This document shows positions 26,117 to 35,347 of a stretch of DNA of 64,000 bases, in pieces. The translations under genes were made by a program, and so were the position numbers. Below the pieces are notes generated by a model. It saw only the letters and a program-made list of their open reading frames with translations, ran no database searches and was not told the origin of the DNA. Each line of letters opens with the position of its first letter. The stretch's first letter is position 1. This DNA is from an uncultured Lachnospiraceae bacterium (lineage in GTDB: Bacteria > Bacillota > Clostridia > Lachnospirales > Lachnospiraceae): positions 33,617-97,616 of the forward strand of contig CARUOB010000003.1 in the NCBI GenBank assembly GCA_949076555.1, in the 5' to 3' direction.

Positions 26117-28090
26117 ATGGCATTTTTACCGATTACGAAAAAAGAAATGGAAGAGCAGGGCATAGAGCAGCTTGATTTTGTCTATGTGATCGGGGATGCC
26201 TATGTGGATCACCCTTCCTTTGGCCATGCCATTATCAGCCGGGTTTTGGAGTCACACGGTTACCGTGTGGGTATCATCTCCCAGCCGGATTGGAAGGACG
26301 AACGAAGCATAACGGCTCTGGGAAGGCCAAGGCTTGCCTTCCTTGTCACCGGAGGCAACATGGATTCCATGGTGAACCACTATTTTGTCTCAGGAAAACA
26401 CAGGCCGACAGACGCCTATACCCCGGGCGGCGAGCCATATAAAAGGCCGGATCACGCCACCGTGGTTTACGGCAATCTGATCCGCCGTGTCTATAAGGAT
26501 GTGCCAGTGATTATCGGCGGTATCGAGGCCAGCCTCAGGCGTATGGCCCATTACGATTACTGGTCGGACAGCTTCAAACGCTCGATTCTTCTGGACAGTC
26601 AGGCAGACCTGATTTCCTACGGTATGGGAGAAAAGTCCATTGTGGAGATCGCGGAGGCTTTGGACAGCGGCATCGCGGTGAAAGATATTACTTTTATTCC
26701 GGGAACCGTCTACAAGACGAAGGAAACCGGCGGCATTTACGACGCGGTAGAGCTGCAGACCTATGAGGAAATGAAGGCCCGGCCGGAAGCCTATGCCAAA
26801 AGTTTTCAGACCCAGTACAGCAATACCGATCCCTTTACCGGAAAAACACTGGTTGAAGCCTATCCCAACGGCGTTTATGTGGTGCAGAATCCGCCCCAGC
26901 CGCCGCTCACGACAGAAGAAATGGATGCCGTTTATGATCTGCCCTATATGCGCACCTACCATCCCTCCTACGAGAAGGCGGGAGGCGTGCCCGCGATCTC
27001 CGAGATCAAGTTTTCCCTTGTCAGCAACAGAGGGTGTTTCGGCGGGTGCAATTTCTGTGCCCTCACCTTTCATCAAGGCAGGACGGTACAGGTCAGAAGC
27101 CATGCCTCCATTCTGCGGGAAGCCGAGTTGATGATACAAGAACCGGATTTCAAGGGATATATCCACGACGTGGGCGGCCCTACTGCCAATTTCCGCCATC
27201 CTTCCTGCCAGAAGCAGATGTCGCAGGGCGTCTGCAAAAACAGGCAGTGTCTTTTCCCGAAACCATGCCCCAATCTGGAGGCGGATCATGCCGACTATCT
27301 GGCGCTGCTTCGAAAACTGCGTGCGCTGCCCGGCGTAAAGAAAGTCTTTATCCGGTCCGGCATTCGTTTCGATTATCTGATGGCCGACCCGGATGACACC
27401 TTCTTCAGAGAGCTGGTGGAGCATCATGTCAGCGGCCAGCTCAAGGTGGCCCCGGAACATATTTCCGATCAGGTTTTGCAGTATCTCGGAAAGCCTCGGA
27501 AGGAAGTCTACGAAAAGTTTGTGAAAAAATATACGATGTTGAACGAACAGCTTGGAAAGAAGCAGTTCCTAGTGCCGTATCTCATGTCCTCCCATCCCGG
27601 CTCCACACTGAAAGAGGCCATCGAGCTTGCGGTGTATTTGCGGGATCTGGGGTATATGCCGGAGCAGGTGCAGGATTTTTATCCGACGCCGTCCACGGTG
27701 TCTACGGTCATGTACTATACAGGCATTGATCCGCGGGACGGCAAGAAGGTGTATGTCTGCCGCAATCCCCATGAAAAGGCGATGCAGCGGGCGTTGATCC
27801 AGTATCGGAATCCCAACAACTATGAGCTGGTCAGGGAGGCGCTCATAAAGGGCGGAAGAGAAGACCTGATCGGCTTTGATAAAAAGTGTCTGATCCGGCC
27901 AAGAAAGATGGGAAGTGAGAACGCCAAATCCCACGGAAAGCAGGAGAGTGGGAAGCGTGAGGGCGGCGTGCCCCAAAAATCCCAGAGAGCAGGCGGTGGC
28001 CATACGCGTTTTGACGACCGGAAGAACCGCGCAGAATCCAGTACGCGAAAGAAAAAGACAATCCGCAATGTACATAAGAAGAAAAAATAA
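26117..28090 (+). CDS. YgiQ-family radical SAM protein
   Basis: A 657-residue radical SAM protein of the YgiQ (UPF0313) family, function unknown. An N-terminal FVYVIGDAYVDHPSFGHAII domain precedes the cluster motif NRGCFGGCNFCALTFHQGR (CxxxCxxC, about 325-335). The C-terminal 50 residues are basic and low-complexity. The ATG at 26117 has GGAGG immediately upstream; an upstream in-frame start at 26042 is unlikely. The family often contains VKVAPEHIS-like and HPGSTLKEA-like motifs, both seen here. Confidence 0.92.
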   Translation: MAFLPITKKEMEEQGIEQLDFVYVIGDAYVDHPSFGHAIISRVLESHGYRVGIISQPDWKDERSITALGRPRLAFLVTGGNMDSMVNHYFVSGKHRPTDAYTPGGEPYKRPDHATVVYGNLIRRVYKDVPVIIGGIEASLRRMAHYDYWSDSFKRSILLDSQADLISYGMGEKSIVEIAEALDSGIAVKDITFIPGTVYKTKETGGIYDAVELQTYEEMKARPEAYAKSFQTQYSNTDPFTGKTLVEAYPNGVYVVQNPPQPPLTTEEMDAVYDLPYMRTYHPSYEKAGGVPAISEIKFSLVSNRGCFGGCNFCALTFHQGRTVQVRSHASILREAELMIQEPDFKGYIHDVGGPTANFRHPSCQKQMSQGVCKNRQCLFPKPCPNLEADHADYLALLRKLRALPGVKKVFIRSGIRFDYLMADPDDTFFRELVEHHVSGQLKVAPEHISDQVLQYLGKPRKEVYEKFVKKYTMLNEQLGKKQFLVPYLMSSHPGSTLKEAIELAVYLRDLGYMPEQVQDFYPTPSTVSTVMYYTGIDPRDGKKVYVCRNPHEKAMQRALIQYRNPNNYELVREALIKGGREDLIGFDKKCLIRPRKMGSENAKSHGKQESGKREGGVPQKSQRAGGGHTRFDDRKNRAESSTRKKKTIRNVHKKKK

Positions 28091-28097
28091 CGCAAAG

Positions 28098-28135
28098 AAA
28101 GTCCCGCAGATTGAAACCATCCGCGGGACTTTTTA
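28098..28135. terminator. Bidirectional terminator between the YgiQ gene and glgD
   Basis: AAAGTCCCGC pairs with GCGGGACTTT around a 15-nt loop, followed by a T run on the plus strand and preceded by A residues that act as a T run on the minus strand. Confidence 0.85.
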
Positions 28136-28167
28136 AAGTTAGCAGTATACTACGGCATTGCATTTAG

Positions 28168-28213
28168 AGAGAATGCTTCGCATTCTCTGAATCGTCGCTG
28201 CCAGGCGACGATT
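28168..28213. repeat. Two tandem perfect hairpins next to the glgD stop
   Basis: First hairpin: AGAGAATGC/GCATTCTCT with a 3-nt loop (28168-28188). Second: AATCGTCGC/GCGACGATT with a 6-nt loop (28190-28213). They abut each other and the glgD stop codon, with no long T run. They may be 3' stabilising structures or a small intergenic repeat; GAGAATGC/GCATTCTC recurs at 38201-38226. Confidence 0.6.
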
Positions 28214-28215
28214 TG

Positions 28216-29358
28216 TTAAACTGTCTGTCCTTTCGAGATATAAACCGGGAAGGTATCGGTTCCCTTCATTTCCTTACCTGCTGAAATTTTGACATCTTTG
28301 TCCGTAATGAGGTATTCAATGTCAGCGCCGGATTCAACCACGGTGTCCTGCATCAGAATACAGTTTTTCACGGTCGCTCCCTTCGCGATTTTGACACCGC
28401 GGAAGATCACGCTGTTTTCCACGTCCCCTTCTATGATACAGCCGGAAGCAACCATCACGTTCTGTACCTTAGAGCCGTTGATATAGTGGGTCGGATTATC
28501 CCCTCTGATCTTTGTGTGAACGGGAGAGCCGGAGAAGAGCGCGTCCAGATTATAATCATCCAAAAGCTTCATGTTCTCGTCAAAATAGCTCTTCATATCT
28601 GAGATAAATCCTACATATCCGGTATATTTATAACCTTTTACATTCAGCCTGTTGATCTGCGGCATCAGCACATCGCGCATAAAAAATTCCTGTCCGCGAA
28701 GCAAAGCGTTATCCACGATCTCCACCAGAAGCTCTCTGTTGATGATGAAAATATTCATGGCGAGATTCTTGACGCCTTCCTCCTTGGAATTGATATAGAT
28801 CTTTTTAAGGCGGTCACCTTCCAGATCGAACGTATAATAAAAACTTCTGCCGTCATTCTTGGCGTTCATAAATCCGCGCGGAATCGGCTGTTCACAGTAT
28901 GCGAGCGTCATATCGGCCTCGGTCTCGATATGGGTCTGCAGCATGGCGTGGAAGTCAAAATTCACCACCATATTGGTGTCTGACATAATGATATATTTTT
29001 CTTTGGCATCCCGCAGGAAGTCAAGGATATTTGCCAGCGCGCTTGCCCGCCCCACATAAGGCTTCGCCTCTTTTTCCGCGAAGGGAGGGAAAATATGTAA
29101 GCCGCCGTTTTTCCGCACGAGATCCCACTCACGGCCGGAGCCGAGATGATCCATCAGGGAGTGATAATTCTTGTTTACGATCACGGAAATGTTTCCGATG
29201 CCGGAATGTGTCATGCCGGATAAAATAAAGTCAATGATGCGATAACGGCTGGCAAAGGGAATGGAAGCCATCAAACGCACATTTACCAGCTCAGGCACCA
29301 GCGCGTCGTAACTGTTTGGGAAAATGATCCCGAGTGCACTTGTATTTGATTTTACCAT
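28216..29358 (-). CDS. glgD: Glucose-1-phosphate adenylyltransferase, GlgD subunit
   Basis: Partner of GlgC in ADP-glucose synthesis for glycogen; in Bacillus-type systems GlgD modulates GlgC and is weakly active or inactive alone. The 380 residues show the sugar nucleotidyltransferase fold (FPNSYD at the N-terminus rather than GGxGxRL) and a left-handed beta-helix C-terminus with hexapeptide repeats (IIEGDVENSVIFRGVKIAKGATV). The degenerate nucleotide loop supports the regulatory type. The start ATG overlaps the glgC stop by 7 nt, indicating translational coupling. Confidence 0.94.
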   Translation of the reverse strand: MVKSNTSALGIIFPNSYDALVPELVNVRLMASIPFASRYRIIDFILSGMTHSGIGNISVIVNKNYHSLMDHLGSGREWDLVRKNGGLHIFPPFAEKEAKPYVGRASALANILDFLRDAKEKYIIMSDTNMVVNFDFHAMLQTHIETEADMTLAYCEQPIPRGFMNAKNDGRSFYYTFDLEGDRLKKIYINSKEEGVKNLAMNIFIINRELLVEIVDNALLRGQEFFMRDVLMPQINRLNVKGYKYTGYVGFISDMKSYFDENMKLLDDYNLDALFSGSPVHTKIRGDNPTHYINGSKVQNVMVASGCIIEGDVENSVIFRGVKIAKGATVKNCILMQDTVVESGADIEYLITDKDVKISAGKEMKGTDTFPVYISKGQTV

Positions 29359-30560
29359 TGTTCTTCACCGCCTTTCATATCATTCTGCACGATCGCATTT
29401 GGCCCGACAACCGCATTCTCACCGATCGTAAGACCGGAGCCTACCGTTGCCACACCGTCCTCATCGCCGGAGGGCATTGCACCCACAACGGCGTTTTCAC
29501 AGATCGTTACATTCTCTGCGACGATACAATGTTTTACCACCGCGCCGGATTTGATGGTCGTGCCGCCCATGATAACCGCATCCTCGACCACTGCGCCTGC
29601 TTCCACCTTCACGCCTGCAAAAAGGATGGAGTGCTTTACATTTCCCTTAATGCGGCAGCCGTCGGAAACCATCGTGTTTTCCACTTCCGCACCCGCGCTG
29701 ATCTTGTGTCCCGTCATGCCGACGTTGCGGCTGTGAATCTTCCAGCTCTCATCGAACAGGTTGATGCCGCTGCTCTCGGCGTCCAACACCTCCATATTCG
29801 CTTCCCATAAAGAGTGGATCGTTCCCACGTCTTTCCAGTACCCGCTGAAATGGTAAGCGTACATCTGTCTGTTGTCGCGAAGCAGATTGGGGATAATGTT
29901 GTTTCCAAAGTCGTTTTCGGAATTTGGATCAGCCTCATCCTCCTCCAGATACTTTTTCAGGATATCCCAGTTAAAGATATAGATGCCCATGGAAGCAAGA
30001 TTGGACTTCGGATTTTTCGGTTTCTCCTGGAACTCGGTGATCCTGTCGTTTTCATCCGCAACCATCAGACCGAAGCGGGGCGCTTCCTCCCACGGCACTT
30101 CCATGACGGCGACGCTGAACTCCGCGTTCTTTGCCTTGTGGAACTCCAGAAAATCACTGTAATCCTGTTTGCAGATCTGGTCGCCGGAAAGAATAATGAC
30201 ATATTTCGGATCATAGCGTTCAATAAAAGATATATTCTGGTAAATCGCGTTCGCGGTCCCCCTATACCAGTCAGAGCCGCCGGACTTCTGGTAGGGCGGC
30301 AGTACATGAACACCCCCGTATAGTCGGTCGAGATCCCACGGTTGTCCGTTGCCGATGTACTCATTCAGTACAAGAGGCTGATACTGGGTCAGGATGCCTA
30401 CCGTATCAATGCCCGAATTGACGCAGTTAGACAGCGGAAAATCAATAATGCGGTATTTGCCGCCGAATGGAACTGCCGGTTTTGCAAGCTTCTCCGTGAG
30501 CGTGTACAGTCGGGAACCCTGTCCGCCGGCAAGAAGCATTGCAATCATTTCTTTTGCCAT
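29352..30560 (-). CDS. glgC: Glucose-1-phosphate adenylyltransferase, catalytic subunit
   Basis: Makes ADP-glucose from ATP and glucose-1-phosphate, the committed step of bacterial glycogen synthesis. At 402 residues it has the nucleotide loop LLAGGQGSRLYTLTEKLAKPAVPFGG, the substrate region FPLSNCVNSGI and a C-terminal beta-helix of hexapeptide repeats. AAGGAGG precedes the ATG. It is first in the minus-strand glgCD pair. Other glycogen genes are absent from this window. A TATAAT-type -10 (30598-30593) lies upstream without a good -35. Confidence 0.96.
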   Translation of the reverse strand: MAKEMIAMLLAGGQGSRLYTLTEKLAKPAVPFGGKYRIIDFPLSNCVNSGIDTVGILTQYQPLVLNEYIGNGQPWDLDRLYGGVHVLPPYQKSGGSDWYRGTANAIYQNISFIERYDPKYVIILSGDQICKQDYSDFLEFHKAKNAEFSVAVMEVPWEEAPRFGLMVADENDRITEFQEKPKNPKSNLASMGIYIFNWDILKKYLEEDEADPNSENDFGNNIIPNLLRDNRQMYAYHFSGYWKDVGTIHSLWEANMEVLDAESSGINLFDESWKIHSRNVGMTGHKISAGAEVENTMVSDGCRIKGNVKHSILFAGVKVEAGAVVEDAVIMGGTTIKSGAVVKHCIVAENVTICENAVVGAMPSGDEDGVATVGSGLTIGENAVVGPNAIVQNDMKGGEEQW

Positions 30561-30792
30561 ATTGCTTTCCTCCTTTTTACAATACTACTAAAATTATACA
30601 ACACATTTACTAAAAATAATAGCTCATAATCACATCTTTTGTGAAAAAACAATAATATAATTTGTCCCGGGAACCTTCCTTTTCCGTCAAAAAGTAATTG
30701 TTTACGTGTGACAGATAAAAGTGGTACACTAAAATACAGGTTTACTATCGGTCTGACATGCCATAAACAAGGAAACAGGAGAAGGGACGCAT

Positions 30793-31548
30793 ATGAATAT
30801 TGCCATTATCACCGGCGCTTCTTCCGGAATGGGACGGGAGTTTGCCGTGCAGCTTGACAGATGCCTGGCTAAAACGGACGAAATCTGGCTTTTAGCCCGC
30901 AGCCGAGAGCCGCTTGACAAACTGGCGGATTCCCTGCGCATCAAAGCCCGTCCAATCGTGATTGACCTGACGGACGAAGCCGCGCTGAAACAGTTCGAGG
31001 AAGTGCTTGCCATACAGAACCCGAAGATCACCACATTGGTGAACTGTGCCGGTGTGGGCAGCCACAAACTTTTTGCCAGACAAAACAAAGAGGAAATCGA
31101 CGCCATGATACAGCTAAACATTACGGCGTTAACCAGAATGACCATGATTTGTCTTCCCTTTATGAAAAGCGGCAGTAAACTGATTCAGGTTTCCTCCGGG
31201 GCCGCCTTTGTCCCGCAGAGCGCCTTTGCCGTCTATGCCGCCTCCAAGGCTTATGTGTATTCCCTAAGCCGCGCGCTTGCACAGGAGCTTCGCGGGAAAG
31301 GGATCACGGTAACCGCCGTCTGTCCCGGCCCTGTCAACACGCCGTTTCTCGCCCATGCTTATGAGGACATGTCCGGATTTGGCGCGCTGAAAAAACTTAC
31401 CATGGCAGAAACAGCCTGTGTGGTGAAAAAAGCGCTGGACGACTGTAAGATCGGAAAAAGCGTTTCCATCTGCGGCCTTCCTGTCAAACTGCTTTACCTG
31501 TCGACCCAGAGTGTGCAAAACATAATGATGAAGTGTTTCAGACCTTAG
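30793..31548 (+). CDS. Short-chain dehydrogenase/reductase
   Basis: A 251-residue classical SDR. The cofactor loop is TGASSGMGREFA, the NNAG-type motif appears as NCAGVG, and the catalytic Ser and YxxxK are in QVSSGAAFVPQSAFAVYAASKAYV. The C-terminal extension contains LPVKLLYLSTQSVQNIMMK, resembling the DltE/YqjQ-type subgroup. The substrate is unknown. It is divergent from glgC with a 232-nt gap; cotranscription with the next gene (88-nt gap) is possible. Confidence 0.9.
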   Translation: MNIAIITGASSGMGREFAVQLDRCLAKTDEIWLLARSREPLDKLADSLRIKARPIVIDLTDEAALKQFEEVLAIQNPKITTLVNCAGVGSHKLFARQNKEEIDAMIQLNITALTRMTMICLPFMKSGSKLIQVSSGAAFVPQSAFAVYAASKAYVYSLSRALAQELRGKGITVTAVCPGPVNTPFLAHAYEDMSGFGALKKLTMAETACVVKKALDDCKIGKSVSICGLPVKLLYLSTQSVQNIMMKCFRP

Positions 31549-31635
31549 GCGCAGACTGTCTGTCATAACCAATGAAAAGCAGCGATATTTTCACGCGTAC
31601 CAACGCGGTAAACGACTCTGACAAGGGGGATTTCC

Positions 31636-32211
31636 ATGAAACATTTACTTGTGCCGAAAGGCGATTTCGGTTATCTGCATAATCACAGAAAATATGCGGC
31701 GCTCCGCACCCTGATCTTTTTCCTGCTTTCCGGCGGGCTGTACGCCATGGGCATTCTGACCACGGGAAGCAATAAAAATCTGCTTACCATAGTGGCCATT
31801 TTAGGCTGTCTGCCCGCCTGCAAGAGCGCAGTGAACTTCATTCTCTTTATGAAGGCAACGGGCTGCAGTGACGCGCTGCATAAAAAACTTATTTCCTATG
31901 ATAACAGTGGCCTGACTGTCTTTTATGACATGTATTTTACTTCTTATCAGAAAAATTACCCCGTAAGCCATATGGCGTTAAAGGGCAGTATGCTCTGCGG
32001 CATAACGGAAAATCCTTCCTGCGGCTGTAGAGAAGCGGAAAAACATCTGGAACAGATGCTTGTACAGGAAGGCATTAAGAACGTGACGGTTAACATCTTT
32101 TCTCAGGAGGATAAATATCTTGACCGACTGAGTCGGTTGTTGGATATGCGGGTGGACGATCACAAGGATAAAGAGGGCATTATCAATCTGTTGTACGCCG
32201 TTTCCATCTAA
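31636..32211 (+). CDS. Hypothetical membrane protein with two helices
   Basis: Not a named family I recognise. The 191 residues have two hydrophobic helices (about 22-43 and 47-73) and a soluble C-terminal half with Cys residues in NPSCGCREAEKHLEQML and a closing LLDMRVDDHKDKEGIINLLYAVSI. AAGGGGG precedes the ATG. It sits between the SDR and the pseudouridine synthase, reading the same way. Function unknown. Confidence 0.7.
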   Translation: MKHLLVPKGDFGYLHNHRKYAALRTLIFFLLSGGLYAMGILTTGSNKNLLTIVAILGCLPACKSAVNFILFMKATGCSDALHKKLISYDNSGLTVFYDMYFTSYQKNYPVSHMALKGSMLCGITENPSCGCREAEKHLEQMLVQEGIKNVTVNIFSQEDKYLDRLSRLLDMRVDDHKDKEGIINLLYAVSI

Positions 32212-32288
32212 GCCACATTTCCCGTCCGTGTGCGGTATGTATCATGGATTCGGGCGGACGTGGCATTTCAAAAAGCAGGAGAGGCATG

Positions 32289-33425
32289 ATGTATCAGGCG
32301 ATTATCACAGACAGGGAAGCCGGACAGCGGTTTGACAAGTATCTGCACCGGATTCTGCCAAACGCGGGCAGCGGTTTCCTCTATAAAATGTTGCGAAAAA
32401 AGAATATCACCCTGAATGACAAAAAGTCGGACGGCAGCGAGAAGGTTGCCGCGGGAGACTGCGTTAAGATTTTTTTTGCACAGGAGACCTTGGATAAATT
32501 CAGGGGGAAAGTACAGGAACAGCCTTCCCACAAAAGCCACCCAAACGGGCAGGGATTGAATCCGGAAGCAGACGCTTCTTTACAGGCAGGCACGACTAAG
32601 GATGTGTCTTTTGTCGATCCTTCATACCGCAAGGCTTACAAACAGTTTTCGGATATTCAGATTATCTATGAAAACGATCACATTTTGATCGCCGATAAAC
32701 CGGCAGGCATCCTGTCACAGAAAGCGGCTAAGACCGATCTTTCCCTCAACGAGTGGCTGATCGGCTCCCTTCTGGAAAAGGGCGGGCTGTCCGAATCGGA
32801 GCTTAGTTTCTATAAACCCTCCGTCTGCAACCGTCTTGACCGCAACACAAGCGGTATGGTGCTCTGCGCCAAAACCCTTCAGGGGGCGCAGCTTCTAAGC
32901 AGGCTGTTAAAGGACAGAACCCTTCACAAATATTATAAGCTCTATGTAAAAGGGCATCTCACACAGGAGCAGCTAATCGAAGGGTATCTGGTCAAGGACG
33001 AAAAGAAAAATAAGGTGATGATCAAGCCTGTTTCCTGTCCAAAAGATCATAACGGTGTCCCCGAAAAAGCTGCCGGAAAGCAGGACCAATCGGAGGATAA
33101 GAAGGCCGCTTATATTCAGACAAGATATAAACCGCTTAAAATAGAGAAGGATAAGACGCTGTTGGAGGTGGAGCTGATCACGGGAAAGCCGCATCAGATC
33201 CGGGCGCATCTGGCCAGCATCGGTCATCCCCTTTTGGGGGATTACAAGTACGGTGACAAGGTGTGGAACGAAAAATACAGCGGGCAGTTGGGCGTATCGT
33301 CACAGCTTTTACATGCCTACAAGGTGGTTTTCCCGCTCCTTGGCGAACCCTTTGCGGATTTGAGTGAGCGTGTCTTTCTGTGCGAACCGCCGGAGATTTT
33401 CGAATGCGTCTCCCGTTTTCCCTAG
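32289..33425 (+). CDS. RluA-family pseudouridine synthase
   Basis: Converts specific uridines in RNA (usually 23S rRNA or tRNA) to pseudouridine. From ATG 32289 the 378 residues comprise an N-terminal S4-like RNA-binding domain (about 10-70), a low-complexity insert, and the catalytic domain with the active-site Asp in VCNRLDRNTSGMVL, in which Asn replaces the usual His of HRLDxxTSG. LITGKPHQIRAHLASIGHPLLGDYKYG is the conserved late motif. Tandem ATGs lie at 32286 and 32289; AGGAGAGG fits the second better. The exact target base is unknown. Confidence 0.92.
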   Translation: MYQAIITDREAGQRFDKYLHRILPNAGSGFLYKMLRKKNITLNDKKSDGSEKVAAGDCVKIFFAQETLDKFRGKVQEQPSHKSHPNGQGLNPEADASLQAGTTKDVSFVDPSYRKAYKQFSDIQIIYENDHILIADKPAGILSQKAAKTDLSLNEWLIGSLLEKGGLSESELSFYKPSVCNRLDRNTSGMVLCAKTLQGAQLLSRLLKDRTLHKYYKLYVKGHLTQEQLIEGYLVKDEKKNKVMIKPVSCPKDHNGVPEKAAGKQDQSEDKKAAYIQTRYKPLKIEKDKTLLEVELITGKPHQIRAHLASIGHPLLGDYKYGDKVWNEKYSGQLGVSSQLLHAYKVVFPLLGEPFADLSERVFLCEPPEIFECVSRFP

Positions 33426-33502
33426 AATACGGGAGGGAAACCATAGCGCCATGTAAAAAAGTGAAGCAAACAGAAAAGCGCACAAAATCAGAACATTTGT
33501 TC

Positions 33503-33531
33503 TTGCTATTTTCCTGTAAAGAGAGTATAAT
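33503..33531 (+). promoter_or_regulatory. Promoter of recU
   Basis: TTGCTA (33503-33508), a 17-bp spacer and a consensus TATAAT (33526-33531), about 50 nt ahead of the recU start. Confidence 0.65.
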
Positions 33532-33577
33532 AGATGAAAAATCAGGATTTGAGAAACACTTTGGAGTGAAGATTAGG

Positions 33578-34114
33578 ATGGCTACATGGAACTCACGCGG
33601 GCTTCGCGGCTCCACTTTGGAGGATCTGGTCAACCGTACCAATGAAAAATATCTGGAAAACGGGCTTGCGCTGATCCAGAAGGTGCCCACGCCCATTACC
33701 CCGATCAATATAGACAAAGACAGCCGTCATATCACACTCGCCTATTTTGACCAGAAGAGCACGGTGGATTACATCGGCGCGGTGCAGGGGATTCCCGTCT
33801 GCTTTGACGCGAAGGAATGTGCGGCCGACACTTTCGCCCTTCAGAATATCCATGAGCACCAAGTGGAATTTATGGGACAGTTCGAGAAACAAAAAGGGAT
33901 CGCGTTCTTCCTTATTTATTATTCTCACAAGGATCTCTTTTATTATCTGCCTTACGAGATGCTGCGCTATTTCTGGGACCGGGCGAAGGAGGGCGGACGC
34001 AAAAGTTTCCGTTTTGACGAGTTGAACCCGGCGTATGTACTGCCGAAAAAGCACGGGATTCTGGTGCCCTATCTGGACATGATTCAGAAAGATCTGGAGG
34101 ACCGGGTGGAGTAG
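33578..34114 (+). CDS. recU: Holliday junction resolvase RecU
   Basis: Structure-specific endonuclease that cuts Holliday junctions in Firmicutes recombination and chromosome segregation. From ATG 33578 there are 178 residues, near the usual 170-210. RecU hallmarks are the start NSRGLRGSTLEDLVNRTNEKYLENGLALIQKVPTP, the metal-binding TVDYIGAVQGIPVCFDAKE, and LQNIHEHQVEFM followed by GIAFFLIYY. The usual neighbour, a class A penicillin-binding protein, is not present here; recU stands between the pseudouridine synthase and the his operon. Confidence 0.9.
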   Translation: MATWNSRGLRGSTLEDLVNRTNEKYLENGLALIQKVPTPITPINIDKDSRHITLAYFDQKSTVDYIGAVQGIPVCFDAKECAADTFALQNIHEHQVEFMGQFEKQKGIAFFLIYYSHKDLFYYLPYEMLRYFWDRAKEGGRKSFRFDELNPAYVLPKKHGILVPYLDMIQKDLEDRVE

Positions 34115-34126
34115 GCGTGCGACAGA

Positions 34127-34155
34127 TTGACAAACAAAAGAAAACAGCGTATAGT
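34127..34155 (+). promoter_or_regulatory. Promoter of the his operon
   Basis: Consensus TTGACA (34127-34132), a 17-bp spacer and TATAGT (34150-34155), about 60 nt ahead of hisZ. The short leader has no recognisable T-box or His-rich leader peptide. Confidence 0.75.
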
Positions 34156-34220
34156 ATAATGAGTTTGGCTTGCTAATAAATTAGCGTATTATCACTTTAA
34201 ATCGATAAAGCGAGGGGCAT

Positions 34221-35345
34221 ATGAGGAAAAAATTAGTACATACGCCGGAGGGCGTGCGGGATATTTATGGGGAAGAGAAGGCGAAGAAGACGGTGGCGGA
34301 GCATCTTTTGCATGAAAAGATCACAGCCTACGGCTACCGGGACATTCAGACCCCCACCTTTGAATTTTTTGACGTTTTTTCCAAGGAAGTGGGGACGACG
34401 CCGTCCAAAGAGCTTTACAAGTTCTTTGACAAAGAGGGAAACACTTTGGTTCTGCGGCCGGATTTTACACCCTCCATTGCCAGATGCGCGGCCAAATATT
34501 TTATGGATGAGGACGTGCCGATCCGTTTTTGCTATCAGGGAAACACTTATACAAATACCTCCAATCTGCAGGGCAAACTTAAGGAAGTCACCCAGATGGG
34601 AGCGGAGCTGATCGGCGATCCTTCCGTGCAGGCGGACGCGGAGATGATTGCCATGACGATCGAGGCGCTCTATCACGCGGGACTGTCCGATTTCCAGTTA
34701 AGCGTCGGCAATCTGGAATATTTCAAGGGCATCTGCGCGGAAGCGGGGCTTGACGAGGAGACGGAGCTTGCGCTTCGCGCGTTTATTTCCGGCAAAAACT
34801 ATTTCGGCGCGGAGGAACTGCTCGACCGCGTCGGTGTGAATAAAAAGGACAAGGAACTGCTTCTTAAAGTGAGCGACCTGTTTGGGACGGTTTCTATTCT
34901 GGAAGACGCGAAAAAGGCGGTATCCAACAAGCGGTCTAAACATGCCATCGAGCGGCTTGAAAAGGTTTACCGGACGCTTGTCGACTACGGGGTGGAGAAG
35001 TATGTTTCCTTTGACCTTGGGATGCTAAGCAAGTATAATTACTATACGGGTATCATTTTCAAGGGCTACACCTACGGTGTGGGCGACGCGATTGTGAAAG
35101 GCGGGCGTTATGACAGTCTGCTCGGGCGGTTCGGCAAGGAAACCGCGGCTATCGGTTTTGTGATTGTTGTGGATGATCTGCTTGCGGCCATGGGGCGGCA
35201 GAATGTGATCATTTCGGGAATAGAGGAGCCTGTAAAACTGTATTATACGGAAGAAACCTTTAAGGAAAAGCTGATGGAGGCTAAGCAGATGCGCGCTTCC
35301 GGCAAGAAAGTGGAGCTAAATGAAAAGAAAAGAGAGCGTGCCTGA
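34221..35345 (+). CDS. hisZ: ATP phosphoribosyltransferase regulatory subunit
   Basis: A histidyl-tRNA synthetase paralogue without aminoacylation function that forms the hetero-octameric, histidine-sensitive ATP phosphoribosyltransferase with short HisG. The 374 residues show class II synthetase-like motifs: TPEGVRDIYGEE, the motif 2-like FRxxG region as IRFCYQGNTYTN and LGMLSKYNYYTGIIFKGYTYGVG. The anticodon-binding domain of true HisRS is missing. It is the first gene of the operon, 2 nt before hisG. Confidence 0.92.
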   Translation: MRKKLVHTPEGVRDIYGEEKAKKTVAEHLLHEKITAYGYRDIQTPTFEFFDVFSKEVGTTPSKELYKFFDKEGNTLVLRPDFTPSIARCAAKYFMDEDVPIRFCYQGNTYTNTSNLQGKLKEVTQMGAELIGDPSVQADAEMIAMTIEALYHAGLSDFQLSVGNLEYFKGICAEAGLDEETELALRAFISGKNYFGAEELLDRVGVNKKDKELLLKVSDLFGTVSILEDAKKAVSNKRSKHAIERLEKVYRTLVDYGVEKYVSFDLGMLSKYNYYTGIIFKGYTYGVGDAIVKGGRYDSLLGRFGKETAAIGFVIVVDDLLAAMGRQNVIISGIEEPVKLYYTEETFKEKLMEAKQMRASGKKVELNEKKRERA

Positions 35346-35347
35346 AA

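Noticed and set aside
29334..30323. Plus-strand frames over glgC/glgD
   Set aside because: Opposite to two clear, translationally coupled genes; products look like reverse-strand noise.
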